Below are positions 28,328 to 37,257 of a stretch of 47,689 nt of DNA, in pieces (position 1 is the first letter of the stretch; each line of letters starts with the position of its first letter). The notes under the pieces are model-generated. The model did not search any database. It saw only the letters and a list, made by a program, of their open reading frames with translations, and was not told where the DNA came from. Source of the DNA: Bifidobacterium breve (lineage in GTDB: Bacteria > Myxococcota_A > UBA796 > SXON01); the NCBI GenBank assembly GCA_943328795.2, contig CALQBK020000017.1:1-47689 (forward strand), written 5' to 3'. The translations under genes were made by a program, and so were the position numbers.

Positions 28328-30700
28328 ATGTCGACCCCGGGCCTCGCGCTCCCAAACCTGCCGGTGAAGGCACTCGAAGAGCTCCTGGACCGCACCCACG
28401 TCTGGGTGTACACGGTGGACGCACGGGACCGCTTGCTCTCGGTCAGCCGCAGCATGCTGAACTGCGTCGACTTCGACCTCGAGCAGCTGCCCGACTTGAA
28501 GGCCATGGCGCGGCTCTTGTATGGCGACCCTGCGTTCCGCGAGACCGTGCAGCAGGCGCACCGGCGGGCGCTGGCGGGCGACTCGGCCCCCGAGGTGGAG
28601 TGGGTGCTCTCGACCCGGAGCCAGGAGCAACGGCAGATCCGGTGGCAGTTCTTGCTCGTCGGCGCGCCGAAGTCGCCGGACCGCGTGCTCGTCGTGGTGG
28701 GGGAGGACGTCACTGAGCGACGCAAGCTCGAGCAGTGGGTGCGTCTGCAGAACACCCTGCTCGAGGGCGTGCCAGACGCCGTGATCGTGGCCGACCTGGA
28801 GGGGCGCATCATCCACTGGACGGGCGCCGCGGAGACCTTGCTCGGCTACCGCAGCGCGTCGGCGCTCGAACGACCGCTGTCGAACCTGTTCCCGGACGAG
28901 TTCGCGCGGCTGCTCATGCTCGACTGGATCCAGACGCTCCGCGCGGACGGCCAAGCGCTGTTCCTGCACGGGCTGCGGCGCGAGAGCGGGGAGATCATCG
29001 CGTGCCGAATCCAGGGCACGCGGGTGCAGAACGAGCGCAACCAGACAGTCGGGATCGCCCTCATCTGCTCGCCGGCCTCGGCGGCGGACCTCCCGCGCAA
29101 TGAGCAGCTCGAGCGCGTGCTCGCGCAGGTCGGCAGCGTCGCCGCGGTGGTGGTGGACGCCGCTGGCGTAGTGCAGAGCTGGAACCGGGCGGCGGAGCGG
29201 CTCGGGGGCCTCGGCGGGAGCAAGGCGCTCGGCAAGCAGCTGTTTGACGAGGTGATGTTCACGCCGGACTCGCCGTGGGCCAAGGTGCACGAGAAGCTGG
29301 ACGCGCGGGGCCGCCACCAGGCCCAGGTGAAGATCACCCGGCCGAACGGGACTGAGGCCATCGCAGACCTCGACGCCATCGCGCTGCGCGAGGGCAAGGT
29401 GCTCACCGGCGGCCTGTTTTTCCTCGTCGACCGGTCGGACGCCCAGGCGCTCGCCGGGGAGACGCTCCGCACGAAGACGCGCACGGCCTACGCGATGCTC
29501 GGCGAGGGGCTCGCGCGCCGCGTGCTCGACTCCGTGAGCTGGTTCCAGCCGGACCACCGGTTCGTGCTCGCGCACCTCCACGACGTCCGCGCGCTCGCGC
29601 GCTTGGTGGCCGCCGGCGCGACGATGCGCGAGTTCGACGTCGCGGCCCGCCACACCCGGCTGGGCGCGCTCGACACGTCGTTCGACGACGTGATGTACCG
29701 GCTCGGCGAAGGCGTCCAGCGGCTCGCGTCGTTGGCGGAGGACATCTCGTTGATTGAGCGCTCCGAGCCGGACGCGCCCGGGCCGATCCGCATCGGACGC
29801 GAGCTCGAGGCCGCCCGGGAGCTGCTCATCCACCACTTCTCGGGGGACGTGCGGCTCGACCTCACGCTCGAGGACCTGCCTGCTGCGAGCGCGGCGCGCG
29901 GCCCGCTCCTCCGCGGGCTGGCGCTCCTGCTGATCGCCGCCGTCGAGAGCTGCCGGGACGCCCAGGCCCCCCGCGTGATGGTGGACGGGCGCCTGCAATC
30001 CGGGTGGGTCCAGGTCGAGATCCGGGACAGCGGCGCTGGCTACCCGGTGGACGTACAGTCCCACCTCAACGACAAGGGCTGGCTGTCCCAGCAGCCCGGG
30101 TTGGCCCCGCTGCTGCTCGGGCTAGCGCGTGAGTCCCTCCGGCTCGCCGGCGGCAACCTGGAGCTGGAGACGGCCTCCGGGGTGGGCTCCCGCGTCCGGG
30201 TGAGCTTCCCGGTCGCCGAGGCGGCCGTGTCGGTCCAGAGCGCGGACGTGCCTCGGCGGCAAGGGCCGCTTCGTGGGCGCGTCCTGCTCGTCGAGGAGGA
30301 CGACCTGTTGCGGCGCGCGCTCCACCGGTTCCTCGGGGAGCTCCACGAGGTGCAGGCGTTCGGCTCGATGCCAGAGGCCATCGCGCGCCTGGGCGAGTCG
30401 CCGTTCGACGCCGCGGTGATCTCGTTCCCGCGGCCCGAAGGCGCCGGCATCCGGCTGCTCGAGCGCTTCGCGGCGGCCGCCCCGTCGCTCCACCGCAACG
30501 CCGTCGTCGTCGTCCCGCCCGGCATCAAGCACACCACCCGCGAGCGGCTGATGAGCCAGGGCTCCGTCGTAGTCCCCCGGCCCGTCGACTTCACGCTGCT
30601 GCGGTCGGTCCTGCTGCGGATGATGCCGCTCGAGGAGCTCGTCGGGGATCCCGACGGCGTCGAGGCGCTCGAGGCGATCGACGCTGAGCCGATGCGATGA
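28328..30700 (+). CDS. PAS-domain sensor protein with HATPase-like region and pseudo-receiver domain
   Basis: 790 residues from the ATG at 28328. About three PAS-like domains occupy residues 15-380 (WVYTVDARDRLLSVSRSMLN; VPDAVIVADLEGRIIHWTGA; VAAVVVDAAGVVQSWNRAAE). A helical region follows with no recognisable His phosphoacceptor box. Then an HATPase_c-like fold (ESCRDAQAPRVMV, VEIRDSGAGYP, GLARESLRLAGGNLELET). A receiver domain (650-770) keeps the acidic pocket (LLVEEDD) but has Ser699 where the phosphoacceptor Asp belongs (AAVISFP), and RP instead of the conserved KP. It may therefore act as a stand-alone or atypical sensor. It is coupled by ATGA to a small ORF. Confidence 0.8.
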   Translation: MSTPGLALPNLPVKALEELLDRTHVWVYTVDARDRLLSVSRSMLNCVDFDLEQLPDLKAMARLLYGDPAFRETVQQAHRRALAGDSAPEVEWVLSTRSQEQRQIRWQFLLVGAPKSPDRVLVVVGEDVTERRKLEQWVRLQNTLLEGVPDAVIVADLEGRIIHWTGAAETLLGYRSASALERPLSNLFPDEFARLLMLDWIQTLRADGQALFLHGLRRESGEIIACRIQGTRVQNERNQTVGIALICSPASAADLPRNEQLERVLAQVGSVAAVVVDAAGVVQSWNRAAERLGGLGGSKALGKQLFDEVMFTPDSPWAKVHEKLDARGRHQAQVKITRPNGTEAIADLDAIALREGKVLTGGLFFLVDRSDAQALAGETLRTKTRTAYAMLGEGLARRVLDSVSWFQPDHRFVLAHLHDVRALARLVAAGATMREFDVAARHTRLGALDTSFDDVMYRLGEGVQRLASLAEDISLIERSEPDAPGPIRIGRELEAARELLIHHFSGDVRLDLTLEDLPAASAARGPLLRGLALLLIAAVESCRDAQAPRVMVDGRLQSGWVQVEIRDSGAGYPVDVQSHLNDKGWLSQQPGLAPLLLGLARESLRLAGGNLELETASGVGSRVRVSFPVAEAAVSVQSADVPRRQGPLRGRVLLVEEDDLLRRALHRFLGELHEVQAFGSMPEAIARLGESPFDAAVISFPRPEGAGIRLLERFAAAAPSLHRNAVVVVPPGIKHTTRERLMSQGSVVVPRPVDFTLLRSVLLRMMPLEELVGDPDGVEALEAIDAEPMR

Positions 30701-30846
30701 ACCGCGAGCGGCTGGAGCCCGTCGAGCCGGCCGACCAGGACACGTTCGTCGACCTGATGGCAGCTACGTTCAACGCCTCCCGTGCCGCGTGCGAGCTGGC
30801 AGGAAAGCGCCAGGACCGCCAGTGGGCCGTGGAAGCGCTCCCCTGA
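30697..30846 (+). CDS. 49-residue ORF coupled to the sensor gene
   Basis: Its ATG overlaps the sensor stop as ATGA, typical of coupled genes, and it runs to TGA at 30844-30846. The peptide is acidic at the start (LEPVEPADQDTFVDLMAAT) with a possible helix in the middle, and has no signal peptide. It overlaps the candidate GTG of the next gene. I recognise no family. It may be a real small partner or only a coupling remnant. Confidence 0.35.
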   Translation: MNRERLEPVEPADQDTFVDLMAATFNASRAACELAGKRQDRQWAVEALP

Positions 30847-31940
30847 GCCCTGCCGGGCCGGACAGCCCCACGCGCCTCGCCGAGGCCCGGGTGATCCGGG
30901 ACCTGCGCGCGGGCGCCGCCGGCGCGTTCTTGACCGTCTGGAACGGCCTCGCGCCCGACGTCTGGTCCGTGCTGGTCGGGGTGTTCGACGACGACGCGAC
31001 CGCCCTCGGCTGGGCGACCACGTTCCGCCTCGACCTCGCGACGCGCGTCAGCTCGTTCTCGCTCGACCAGCCGCTCTCGGTCCAGGTCGGGCGCGCCCTG
31101 GTCACGCACCTCGCCGCGGGGCTCGATCCCGCGCCGCGCCCGCTCCCGTCGGCGCCGGGGTCCACCCCCGACGAGACGTTGATCAGCCTCCCGCCGTTGG
31201 CCCGGCTGCGCTACCTCGCCGACCTGTTCTTTCACGTCGAGCTCGACGGCAGCGGCGCGGACGACATCGCGCTGCTCCGCCTCATGGAGCCCGGGCAACA
31301 CACCGACGCCCGGCGCACCGCGCAGTCGCTGCTGCAACGGCTGCCCCCGCAGGACGTCCTGCTCTACCCGCCCGGCGCAGCACCTACGCCCCGACAGCAC
31401 CTGTACCAGCGCCCGCTCGTGGCCGCTGGTGTGCTCGCGTTCGGGCTCTTGGTGCTGCTCGGCATCGGCTTGCGTCCGCACACGGTGGACTGGACGACGT
31501 CGGTAGCGCGCCACGCTCGGTTCACCGAGACACCCGGCCCAGACAGCGCGCTGACGCTCGGCGCGAACCCCGACGACGTCTCGCTGACCCTGATCCGCGC
31601 GGGCGCCCGGGTCACGCTCGTCGAGATCCCCGACCTCGGGCCGGAGGGCTTGCGGCTGCTCGGCGGCGCGGACGTCGACGCAGGCGGCGACGATGAAGCC
31701 GTAGTCGCCGTCTACGTGCGCGACGCCGGGGCGGACGTCACGTTCTGGACGCTCACCCACACGCGCGCCGACTTGCCGGAAGATGCCTCGAGCGGGGGCG
31801 CGATCGCGACACACGACGTCGCCGGACACAACGTCGCGGGCTGGTCGGAGGCGGGCGGCAGCTGGATCCTCACGGGGGCCCCAGACGCCGCGGTGCTGGC
31901 CACTCAGATCCGGGACAGGCGGGCCGCGAAGGGACCGTGA
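30789..31940 (+). CDS. Membrane protein with sigma-factor-like N-terminus and anti-sigma-like C-terminus
   Basis: 383 residues from GTG 30789; a GTG at 30891 with GAGG upstream is an alternative start. The first half resembles a degenerate ECF sigma factor: VIRDLRAGAAGAFLTVWNGL is like region 2, and SLPPLARLRYLADLFFHVEL is like region 4. One membrane helix (VAAGVLAFGLLVLLGIGL, about 31424-31477) follows. The C-terminal half ends with a segment (VAGHNVAGWSEAGGSWILTG) that recalls the outer domain of anti-sigma factors. Regulation across the inner membrane is a plausible role; the family match is by eye only. It follows the PAS sensor and precedes pilB. Confidence 0.55.
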   Translation: MRAGRKAPGPPVGRGSAPLSPAGPDSPTRLAEARVIRDLRAGAAGAFLTVWNGLAPDVWSVLVGVFDDDATALGWATTFRLDLATRVSSFSLDQPLSVQVGRALVTHLAAGLDPAPRPLPSAPGSTPDETLISLPPLARLRYLADLFFHVELDGSGADDIALLRLMEPGQHTDARRTAQSLLQRLPPQDVLLYPPGAAPTPRQHLYQRPLVAAGVLAFGLLVLLGIGLRPHTVDWTTSVARHARFTETPGPDSALTLGANPDDVSLTLIRAGARVTLVEIPDLGPEGLRLLGGADVDAGGDDEAVVAVYVRDAGADVTFWTLTHTRADLPEDASSGGAIATHDVAGHNVAGWSEAGGSWILTGAPDAAVLATQIRDRRAAKGP

Positions 31941-31984
31941 GCCACCTCGCCGTGGTAGGATACCCGCCCCAACGAGAGTCTTGA

Positions 31985-33715
31985 ATGGCTGATGATCGCA
32001 AGTCCGGAAACCAGAACCGCCTTGGTGAGCTGCTCGTCCGGGAGAACCTGATCTCTCCGCTGCAGCTGGCAAAGGCGATGGAGTCCCAGCGCGCCACGGG
32101 CACGAAGCTCGGCGCGCAGCTCGCGAAGCTCGGGTACGTCGACGAGAACGAGCTCACGCAGTTCCTATCGAAGCAATACAGCGTCCCTGCAATCAACCTG
32201 GCGGACTTCGAGATCGACCCGGAGGTCCTGAAGGTCATCCCGAGGGAGCTGGTCGTCCGCCACCAGGCGATCCCAGTCAGCAAGGCCGGCAACACGCTCA
32301 TCGTCGCGATGGCCGACCCGTCGAACATCTTCGCGGTCGACGACATCAAGTTCGTGACGAACCTGACCATCGACGTCGTGGTCGCGTCCGAGCAGGCGAT
32401 CTCCGAGGCGATCGAGCGCTACTACACGGCGAACGTGACGTTCGACGACGTCATGGTCGACTTCAACGAGAGCAGCGAAGAGGGCGTAGAGCTCGCGGGG
32501 GACGTGGACGAGGACTTGAACATCCTCGACCTGGAGAAGTCCGCGGGCGACGCGCCGGTCGTGAAGCTCGTCAACCTCGTGCTGCTCGACGCGATCCGCA
32601 AGGGCGCGTCGGACATCCACATCGAGCCGTACGAGAAGCAGCTCCGCATCCGGTACCGCATCGACGGGATGCTCTACGAGGTCATGAAGCCCCCCCTGCG
32701 GCTCAAGCACGCGATCACCTCGCGCTTGAAGATCATGGCGAACCTGGACATCGCCGAGCGCCGCCTCCCCCAGGACGGGCGCATCAAACTGAAGCTTGGC
32801 AAGGGCAAGGAGATGGACTTCCGCGTCTCCATCTGCCCCGTGCTCTGGGGCGAGAAGACCGTCATGCGGCTCCTCGACAAGTCGAACCTGCAGCTCGACA
32901 TGACGAAGCTCGGGTTCGAAGAGCGCATCCTGCGCGACTTCAAGGCGTCGATCGAGAAGCCCTACGGCATGATCCTGATCACCGGCCCGACGGGGTCCGG
33001 TAAGACCACGACGCTGTACTCGACGCTGTCCGAGCTCAACAAGACCTCGCACAACATCTCGACCGCCGAAGACCCCATCGAGTACAACCTCTACGGCATC
33101 AACCAGGTGCAGATGCACGAGGAGATCGGCCTGAACTTCGCGGCCTCGCTGCGATGCTTCTTGCGCCAGGACCCAGACGTCATCATGGTCGGCGAGATCC
33201 GAGACTTCGAGACCGCCGAAATCGCGGTCAAGGCCGCGCTCACGGGCCACTTGGTGCTCTCGACGCTGCACACCAACGACGCCCCGTCCACCGTCTCGCG
33301 CCTCCTGAACATGGGCATCGAGCCGTTCCTGGTCGCCAGCTCGGTCAACCTGATCGGCGCCCAGCGCTTGCTCCGCAAGGTCTGCTACGAGTGCAAGGCC
33401 CCGTTCGAGGTGCCGCGGCAGCAGCTGATCGACGTCGGGATCCCGCCCGAGGAGGTCGCAGACATCAAGGCGTTCAAGGGCACCGGCTGCAGGATCTGCA
33501 ACAACACCGGGTACAAGGGCCGAATCGCCGTCTACGAGATCATGATCTTCAACGAAGAGCTCAAGGAGTTCGTGTTGAACGGCGCGTCGACGTTGGAGTT
33601 GAAGCGCGAGGCCGTGCGGCAGGGCATGAAGACCCTGCGCGCCAGCGCGATCACGAAGTTCAAGGAAGGCATGACGACGATCGACGAGATCGTCCGAGTC
33701 ACTGCGCCGGACTGA
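31985..33715 (+). CDS. pilB: Type IV pilus assembly ATPase PilB (GspE/PulE family)
   Basis: 576 residues. An N-terminal GspE-N domain (MADDRKSGNQNRLGELLVRE onward), then the core ATPase: Walker A GPTGSGKTTT (334-343), Asp box DIHIEP, Walker B (VIMVGEIRD), and His box GHLVLSTLHTNDA. A zinc tetra-Cys element (Cys467/470 and Cys502/505) is typical of PilB. It powers pilus extension from the inner membrane. Usual neighbours (pilT, pilC, pilM-Q) are absent from the window, so it is isolated here. Its stop overlaps the convergent TOPRIM-like gene by 17 bases. Confidence 0.93.
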   Translation: MADDRKSGNQNRLGELLVRENLISPLQLAKAMESQRATGTKLGAQLAKLGYVDENELTQFLSKQYSVPAINLADFEIDPEVLKVIPRELVVRHQAIPVSKAGNTLIVAMADPSNIFAVDDIKFVTNLTIDVVVASEQAISEAIERYYTANVTFDDVMVDFNESSEEGVELAGDVDEDLNILDLEKSAGDAPVVKLVNLVLLDAIRKGASDIHIEPYEKQLRIRYRIDGMLYEVMKPPLRLKHAITSRLKIMANLDIAERRLPQDGRIKLKLGKGKEMDFRVSICPVLWGEKTVMRLLDKSNLQLDMTKLGFEERILRDFKASIEKPYGMILITGPTGSGKTTTLYSTLSELNKTSHNISTAEDPIEYNLYGINQVQMHEEIGLNFAASLRCFLRQDPDVIMVGEIRDFETAEIAVKAALTGHLVLSTLHTNDAPSTVSRLLNMGIEPFLVASSVNLIGAQRLLRKVCYECKAPFEVPRQQLIDVGIPPEEVADIKAFKGTGCRICNNTGYKGRIAVYEIMIFNEELKEFVLNGASTLELKREAVRQGMKTLRASAITKFKEGMTTIDEIVRVTAPD

Positions 33716-34418
33716 CCACCCGCGCAGGCCAACCGAGCCGCTCCCGTACCAGCGGGTGCGAGCAGAGGGCGTTTGCGGAGTGAGCGAAGGACGCGTTCGC
33801 TGCGTGAACCGCCTTCCAGGGCCATCCCACCCCGCTCAGCTCGGCGTTGTGGATCTTCCCGGGCGGGAGATCGGAGGGGTCAGCGACTTCGTCCAACGAG
33901 GCCCGGTCGGCGCGCCAGGTCTCGAGTTCGGCGGCTAAGGGCCCCGGGAGCCCCTTCTTCGCCACGATCTGGCCGAGCGCGTCGAGGTTCTGGTAGGTCC
34001 AGGCCTCGATCTCCCAGTGGGGGATGAATCCGACGATCCGTGACCCGTCGACCGTGGCCTCGGAGGCGATGCGCGCCCGGAAGCGGGTGTCCAGAAATCC
34101 GGCAAAGGGGCTGGCTTCTCGCTCGCTCCACCTCCTGTCTGCGTCCACGTGCGCGACCACGAGATCGGCGCCGCCGCTCCGAAGCTGCTCGGCGATCTCG
34201 CGGCGGACGTCGGTGCCGTCTCGTGAGGGCTTCGCTTCCTTGAAGATCATGTTGAAGAGGTTGCGGGCGCGATCCGAGATCCGGCACCAGGTGATCATCT
34301 CGTCGGGGCGCGTGTCGACGTGCTCACCGCTGGTCTTTAGCGCGGCCAGGACCATGGCCCTGAGCGTCGCTTCGCCGCCCGGCCCGTCCTCGCTCAAGAC
34401 CAGCACCCGCAGGCTCAC
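33699..34418 (-). CDS. Possible TOPRIM-like (DUF4276-resembling) protein, partner of the ATPase
   Basis: 239 residues, GTG start at 34418 overlapping the ATPase stop as GTGA. The pattern fits a TOPRIM-type fold: an acidic residue after the first strand (VLVLSEDGP, Glu10), a DxD pair in VVAHVDADRR (Asp92, Asp94), and a later acidic motif FIPHWEIEAWTYQ (Glu136, Glu138, Trp140). DUF4276 proteins have a similar order and sit near AAA ATPases in many genomes. A nuclease role is inferred, not shown. Its 3' end overlaps pilB. Base composition looks lower in GC than the flanking genes. Confidence 0.55.
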   Translation of the reverse strand: MSLRVLVLSEDGPGGEATLRAMVLAALKTSGEHVDTRPDEMITWCRISDRARNLFNMIFKEAKPSRDGTDVRREIAEQLRSGGADLVVAHVDADRRWSEREASPFAGFLDTRFRARIASEATVDGSRIVGFIPHWEIEAWTYQNLDALGQIVAKKGLPGPLAAELETWRADRASLDEVADPSDLPPGKIHNAELSGVGWPWKAVHAANASFAHSANALCSHPLVRERLGWPARVVSPAQ

Positions 34419-35605
34419 CAGAGCCCCTCGCGCTTGAGCAGCTCACTCACGTAGGACATGCCGTGGCCCCAGGCTTCGAACAGGCGTTCCGCCTGCTCCA
34501 TCGAGGGCTTCTCCCAGATCCACTGCCGGCGCCCATTCTCGAGCGTCTTCATCCGGCAGAGCGTGATCGCTCGGCGCACGTCGTCGGCGGAGTCAAAGGA
34601 GAGCTCGTCGAGCAGCAGCGGGTTCTGGACGGCGACGATGGACTGGCGATCGCCGATCTCGTCGAGGACGGGGCGCACCCAGCTGTGGTGGAAGCCGTTC
34701 ACGAGCTCATCGGAGATCAGCGGGGCGGCTTTGTTGACGTTGAGCTGCCAGAAGAGGGCGAGGAGGCGCCTTTGGCCGAAGCTCAGGGCGTCGGCGGCGG
34801 GGGCGTAAGAGCCGTCGGGCCAGATGACGCGGATGTCGGCGGAAAAGCAACGATCGACGCCGCCGCGCCGCAGGGACGGACCGGGCTTGACGCCCAGGTC
34901 GGACGCTCGGAGCAACGCGGCGACGCTGGCCAGCCAAGTTGAGTCTGCGGCCGACCATCGCTGCTCATCGAGTGCTCTGTCAGGGTCTGGCTCAAGCGCC
35001 CACCGCGCCCTGCTGAAGCCGTCCGCTGACCGCTCCAGGAATGCGCTGAAGTCTGGGGAGGGACTACCCCCGGTGAACGAGGCGAATGCCTCGTTCGCCT
35101 CATCAAGCCTTCCTACTGCCCACCCAGCCAGCCAGGTTTCGATCAACACTTGTTCCAGCTCCGGCGCCCCCTCGTCAACCATGAACCATGGTGGGGAATC
35201 GGGGGTTTCAGCGGTCGCCGGTTGCTTCTCCGCCACCCCGCTTCCACTCCGTTCGCGGTCGCTGCCCCAGGTCCAATCCAGCGACACTCCGTCCTGCGAA
35301 AGCTGGCCGACGACGTTCCAGGCGCCGGCATCGCCCTCCTTTTCGCGTCGTGCCACGAGGAGTCGGTACGCGATCGCCAAGGCACCAAACGTTAGCTCGA
35401 TCTCCACGTCCATCCCGAACCGCTTCAGAAACTCATCGCCCGGGCAAATCAGCGCCACGATCAGCCTCAGCAGCGTGCTCTTCCCACCCCCGTTCTCCCC
35501 GATGATGACGTTCATCCCGTCCGCGAACTCTAGCTCGGTCGGACCCAGCAAGTCCCCGAACTTGTGGATGACGAGCCTGCGGAGCCTGAGTCGGGGTTCG
35601 GACAT
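34415..35605 (-). CDS. AAA/ABC-type ATPase (putative antiphage or nucleic-acid-sensing ATPase)
   Basis: 396 residues. SMC/OLD-like ATPase: Walker A IIGENGGGKST (36-44), a Q-loop region after VEIELTFGALA, an ABC-type signature LSFGQRR (274-280) and a Walker B PLISDELVNGFH with Asp299-Glu300. Between Walker A and signature lies a 200-residue insertion of low similarity. The C-terminus has helices without a recognised catalytic site, so cleavage, if any, would come from the partner. Both genes resemble known two-gene defence layouts (ATPase plus TOPRIM-like nuclease), but I cannot name a known type. GC is visibly lower than next door. Confidence 0.8.
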   Translation of the reverse strand: MSEPRLRLRRLVIHKFGDLLGPTELEFADGMNVIIGENGGGKSTLLRLIVALICPGDEFLKRFGMDVEIELTFGALAIAYRLLVARREKEGDAGAWNVVGQLSQDGVSLDWTWGSDRERSGSGVAEKQPATAETPDSPPWFMVDEGAPELEQVLIETWLAGWAVGRLDEANEAFASFTGGSPSPDFSAFLERSADGFSRARWALEPDPDRALDEQRWSAADSTWLASVAALLRASDLGVKPGPSLRRGGVDRCFSADIRVIWPDGSYAPAADALSFGQRRLLALFWQLNVNKAAPLISDELVNGFHHSWVRPVLDEIGDRQSIVAVQNPLLLDELSFDSADDVRRAITLCRMKTLENGRRQWIWEKPSMEQAERLFEAWGHGMSYVSELLKREGLW

Positions 35606-35638
35606 GTGGCTCTTTACCCGTTCGCGCCACGGCCCGCC

Positions 35639-36529
35639 CTACGGCACCACCCGCGCGTCCGCGATCGGCACCCCGGCGTGCCGACCGTCGAGTCGGCCCA
35701 GCGGCAGCGCCCCCGGGCCGGCCGGCTCCGCGACCAGGTAGCTGTGTCCATCGAGCTCGACCCGCGTGCCGTCGCCGACCACGTCGAGCCCGACGTACAG
35801 GTGGCCCGGGATGTAGAGCAGCGCGGTCGACACCGACGGCGAGTGCGCCCGGACCAGCGCGAGGTACAGCACGGCCTTGCTGTCGCAGTCCCCGCGATCG
35901 CCGTCCAGCACGGCCAGCGGGCGCCGGTAGGTGTCCCCGGCGTCGGACCGGCGCTCGTACGGGATCGCCTGTACGAACGCCAACGCGCGCGCCGCGAACG
36001 CCTCGTCGCTCTCCAGCGGGCGGGCGAGCGCTTCGGCGACCGGGCCCACCCGGGCTGCGTACTCGACGACGAGCCGGGCGTGCGCAGGCCGGATGAGGCC
36101 GTTGGCGTCCTCGTAGCCGTGCTCGAGCAAGAACGCGCCCCGGGCACGCTCGCTGACCGCCTGGGCGGCCGCGAGGGTGGTGTTCGCGCCGTCGGCGGCG
36201 GACGAGGCCACGTCGTAGGTCAGCTTGCCGCCCTGGACCGTCACCTCGACGGTGGACACCGCCCGCTCCGAGGCGGGCCGCGCGTCCGCCCAAGCCCGCA
36301 CCGCGTTCGCCCGCGCCTCGACCAGCTCGTTCACCGGGTGTGCGCCCGACAGCGCGAGGTCTGCGCGGACCGCGTCCAGCGAGAGCGTGAACGACGCCGA
36401 GCCGCCCTCGCCCGAGTACGTGTACCGGCGCTCGTCGCCGCGCTGCTCGACGTCCCGCGTCCGCCCGGGCGCCGCCAGCGCGCCAAGCGGAGCGAGCGCG
36501 AGCACGGCGAGGCAGGCCCGCCGGGTCAC
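35639..36529 (-). CDS. Exported transglutaminase-like protein
   Basis: 296 residues, GTG start. A signal peptide of the Tat-like kind (MTRRACLAVLALAPLGALA) is present. The catalytic-type triad is visible in the C-terminal half: Cys in GDRGDCDSKAVLY, His in IPGHLYVGLDVV, and an acidic residue in YLVAEPAGPG. That layout is the transglutaminase-like cysteine protease/amidase fold. The substrate is unknown; envelope peptides are likely. It follows the previous gene (240 residues) by 5 bases, so the two form a unit. It ends 33 bases from the ATPase gene. Confidence 0.7.
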   Translation of the reverse strand: MTRRACLAVLALAPLGALAAPGRTRDVEQRGDERRYTYSGEGGSASFTLSLDAVRADLALSGAHPVNELVEARANAVRAWADARPASERAVSTVEVTVQGGKLTYDVASSAADGANTTLAAAQAVSERARGAFLLEHGYEDANGLIRPAHARLVVEYAARVGPVAEALARPLESDEAFAARALAFVQAIPYERRSDAGDTYRRPLAVLDGDRGDCDSKAVLYLALVRAHSPSVSTALLYIPGHLYVGLDVVGDGTRVELDGHSYLVAEPAGPGALPLGRLDGRHAGVPIADARVVP

Positions 36530-36534
36530 GGCGG

Positions 36535-37257
36535 TCAGTTGACCGTGATCGACTTCACGATCTTGGTCTTCACGTCGGTCCGGATCTGGGACTGCAGCTT
36601 CGTGTACAGCGCGACGTTCTCGGTCTGCTCGTCGCCGTACTCGACCGTCCGCGTGTCCTGCTCGCGCACCTGGTACTTGAAGACCTGGAACTCCAGCGTG
36701 GAGGAGTCATCGAACGTGAACCGCCAATGGTGACGATTCGAGACCGTCCCCTTCGACCCGTCCTTGAGCGTAGCGGTCGAGGTGGTGCGCAGCGTGCAGT
36801 CGTACATCCACGGCGTCGTGTCGCTGGAGTACGAGCAGTCGATGTCGTCCTGCAGGTTCGCGCCGGGCGTCACGGTGATCGACTTCACGTCCGTCCACGA
36901 GGCCGCCTTCTCTGTGCCGTTGGCCTCGACGGAGAGCTTGAGCTTGCTCGCCTCGTCGGTCCAGCCGTCGTCCCCGGAGTAGTCCACGGTGCGCTCGACG
37001 CCCTTCACGTGCCCGGCCTTCGACGTGCCGTCAGCGAACGTGATCGTGACGTTGAAGCTGGAGTTGCTGACCACCTTGGGGGCGGGCGGCTCCTCCGGGG
37101 GCGGCGGGGCGACCTCGACGGGCGCAGGTTCGGCGGCGACAGGCGGCGGCTCGGGGGCCGGCTCCGGCTTCTTCTTGGCGAAAGCGGGCGACGAGGCGCC
37201 CATCAACGCGAGTGCGAGGAGGGCCGACAGAGACAGGAAGCGAGCGGGCGAGGGCAT
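36535..37257 (-). CDS. Exported protein with Pro-rich linker, unknown function
   Basis: 240 residues. A signal peptide (LSLSALLALALMGASSPAFA) is followed by Lys and a Pro/Glu/Ala-rich linker (KPEPAPEPPPVAAEPAPVEV onward), and then a beta-rich domain with Trp, Tyr and Asp (VDYSGDDGWTDEASKLKLSV, CSYSSDTTPWMYDC). Two Cys could pair. No family recognised. First gene of the two-gene unit with the transglutaminase-like protein. Confidence 0.65.
   Translation of the reverse strand: MPSPARFLSLSALLALALMGASSPAFAKKKPEPAPEPPPVAAEPAPVEVAPPPPEEPPAPKVVSNSSFNVTITFADGTSKAGHVKGVERTVDYSGDDGWTDEASKLKLSVEANGTEKAASWTDVKSITVTPGANLQDDIDCSYSSDTTPWMYDCTLRTTSTATLKDGSKGTVSNRHHWRFTFDDSSTLEFQVFKYQVREQDTRTVEYGDEQTENVALYTKLQSQIRTDVKTKIVKSITVN

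Noticed and set aside
28255-28812. N-terminal extension of the hexapeptide-repeat protein by about 186 residues
   Set aside because: That stretch runs antisense through the PAS sensor gene and has Ser/Arg/Thr-rich noise; the ATG at 28254 fits the family better.
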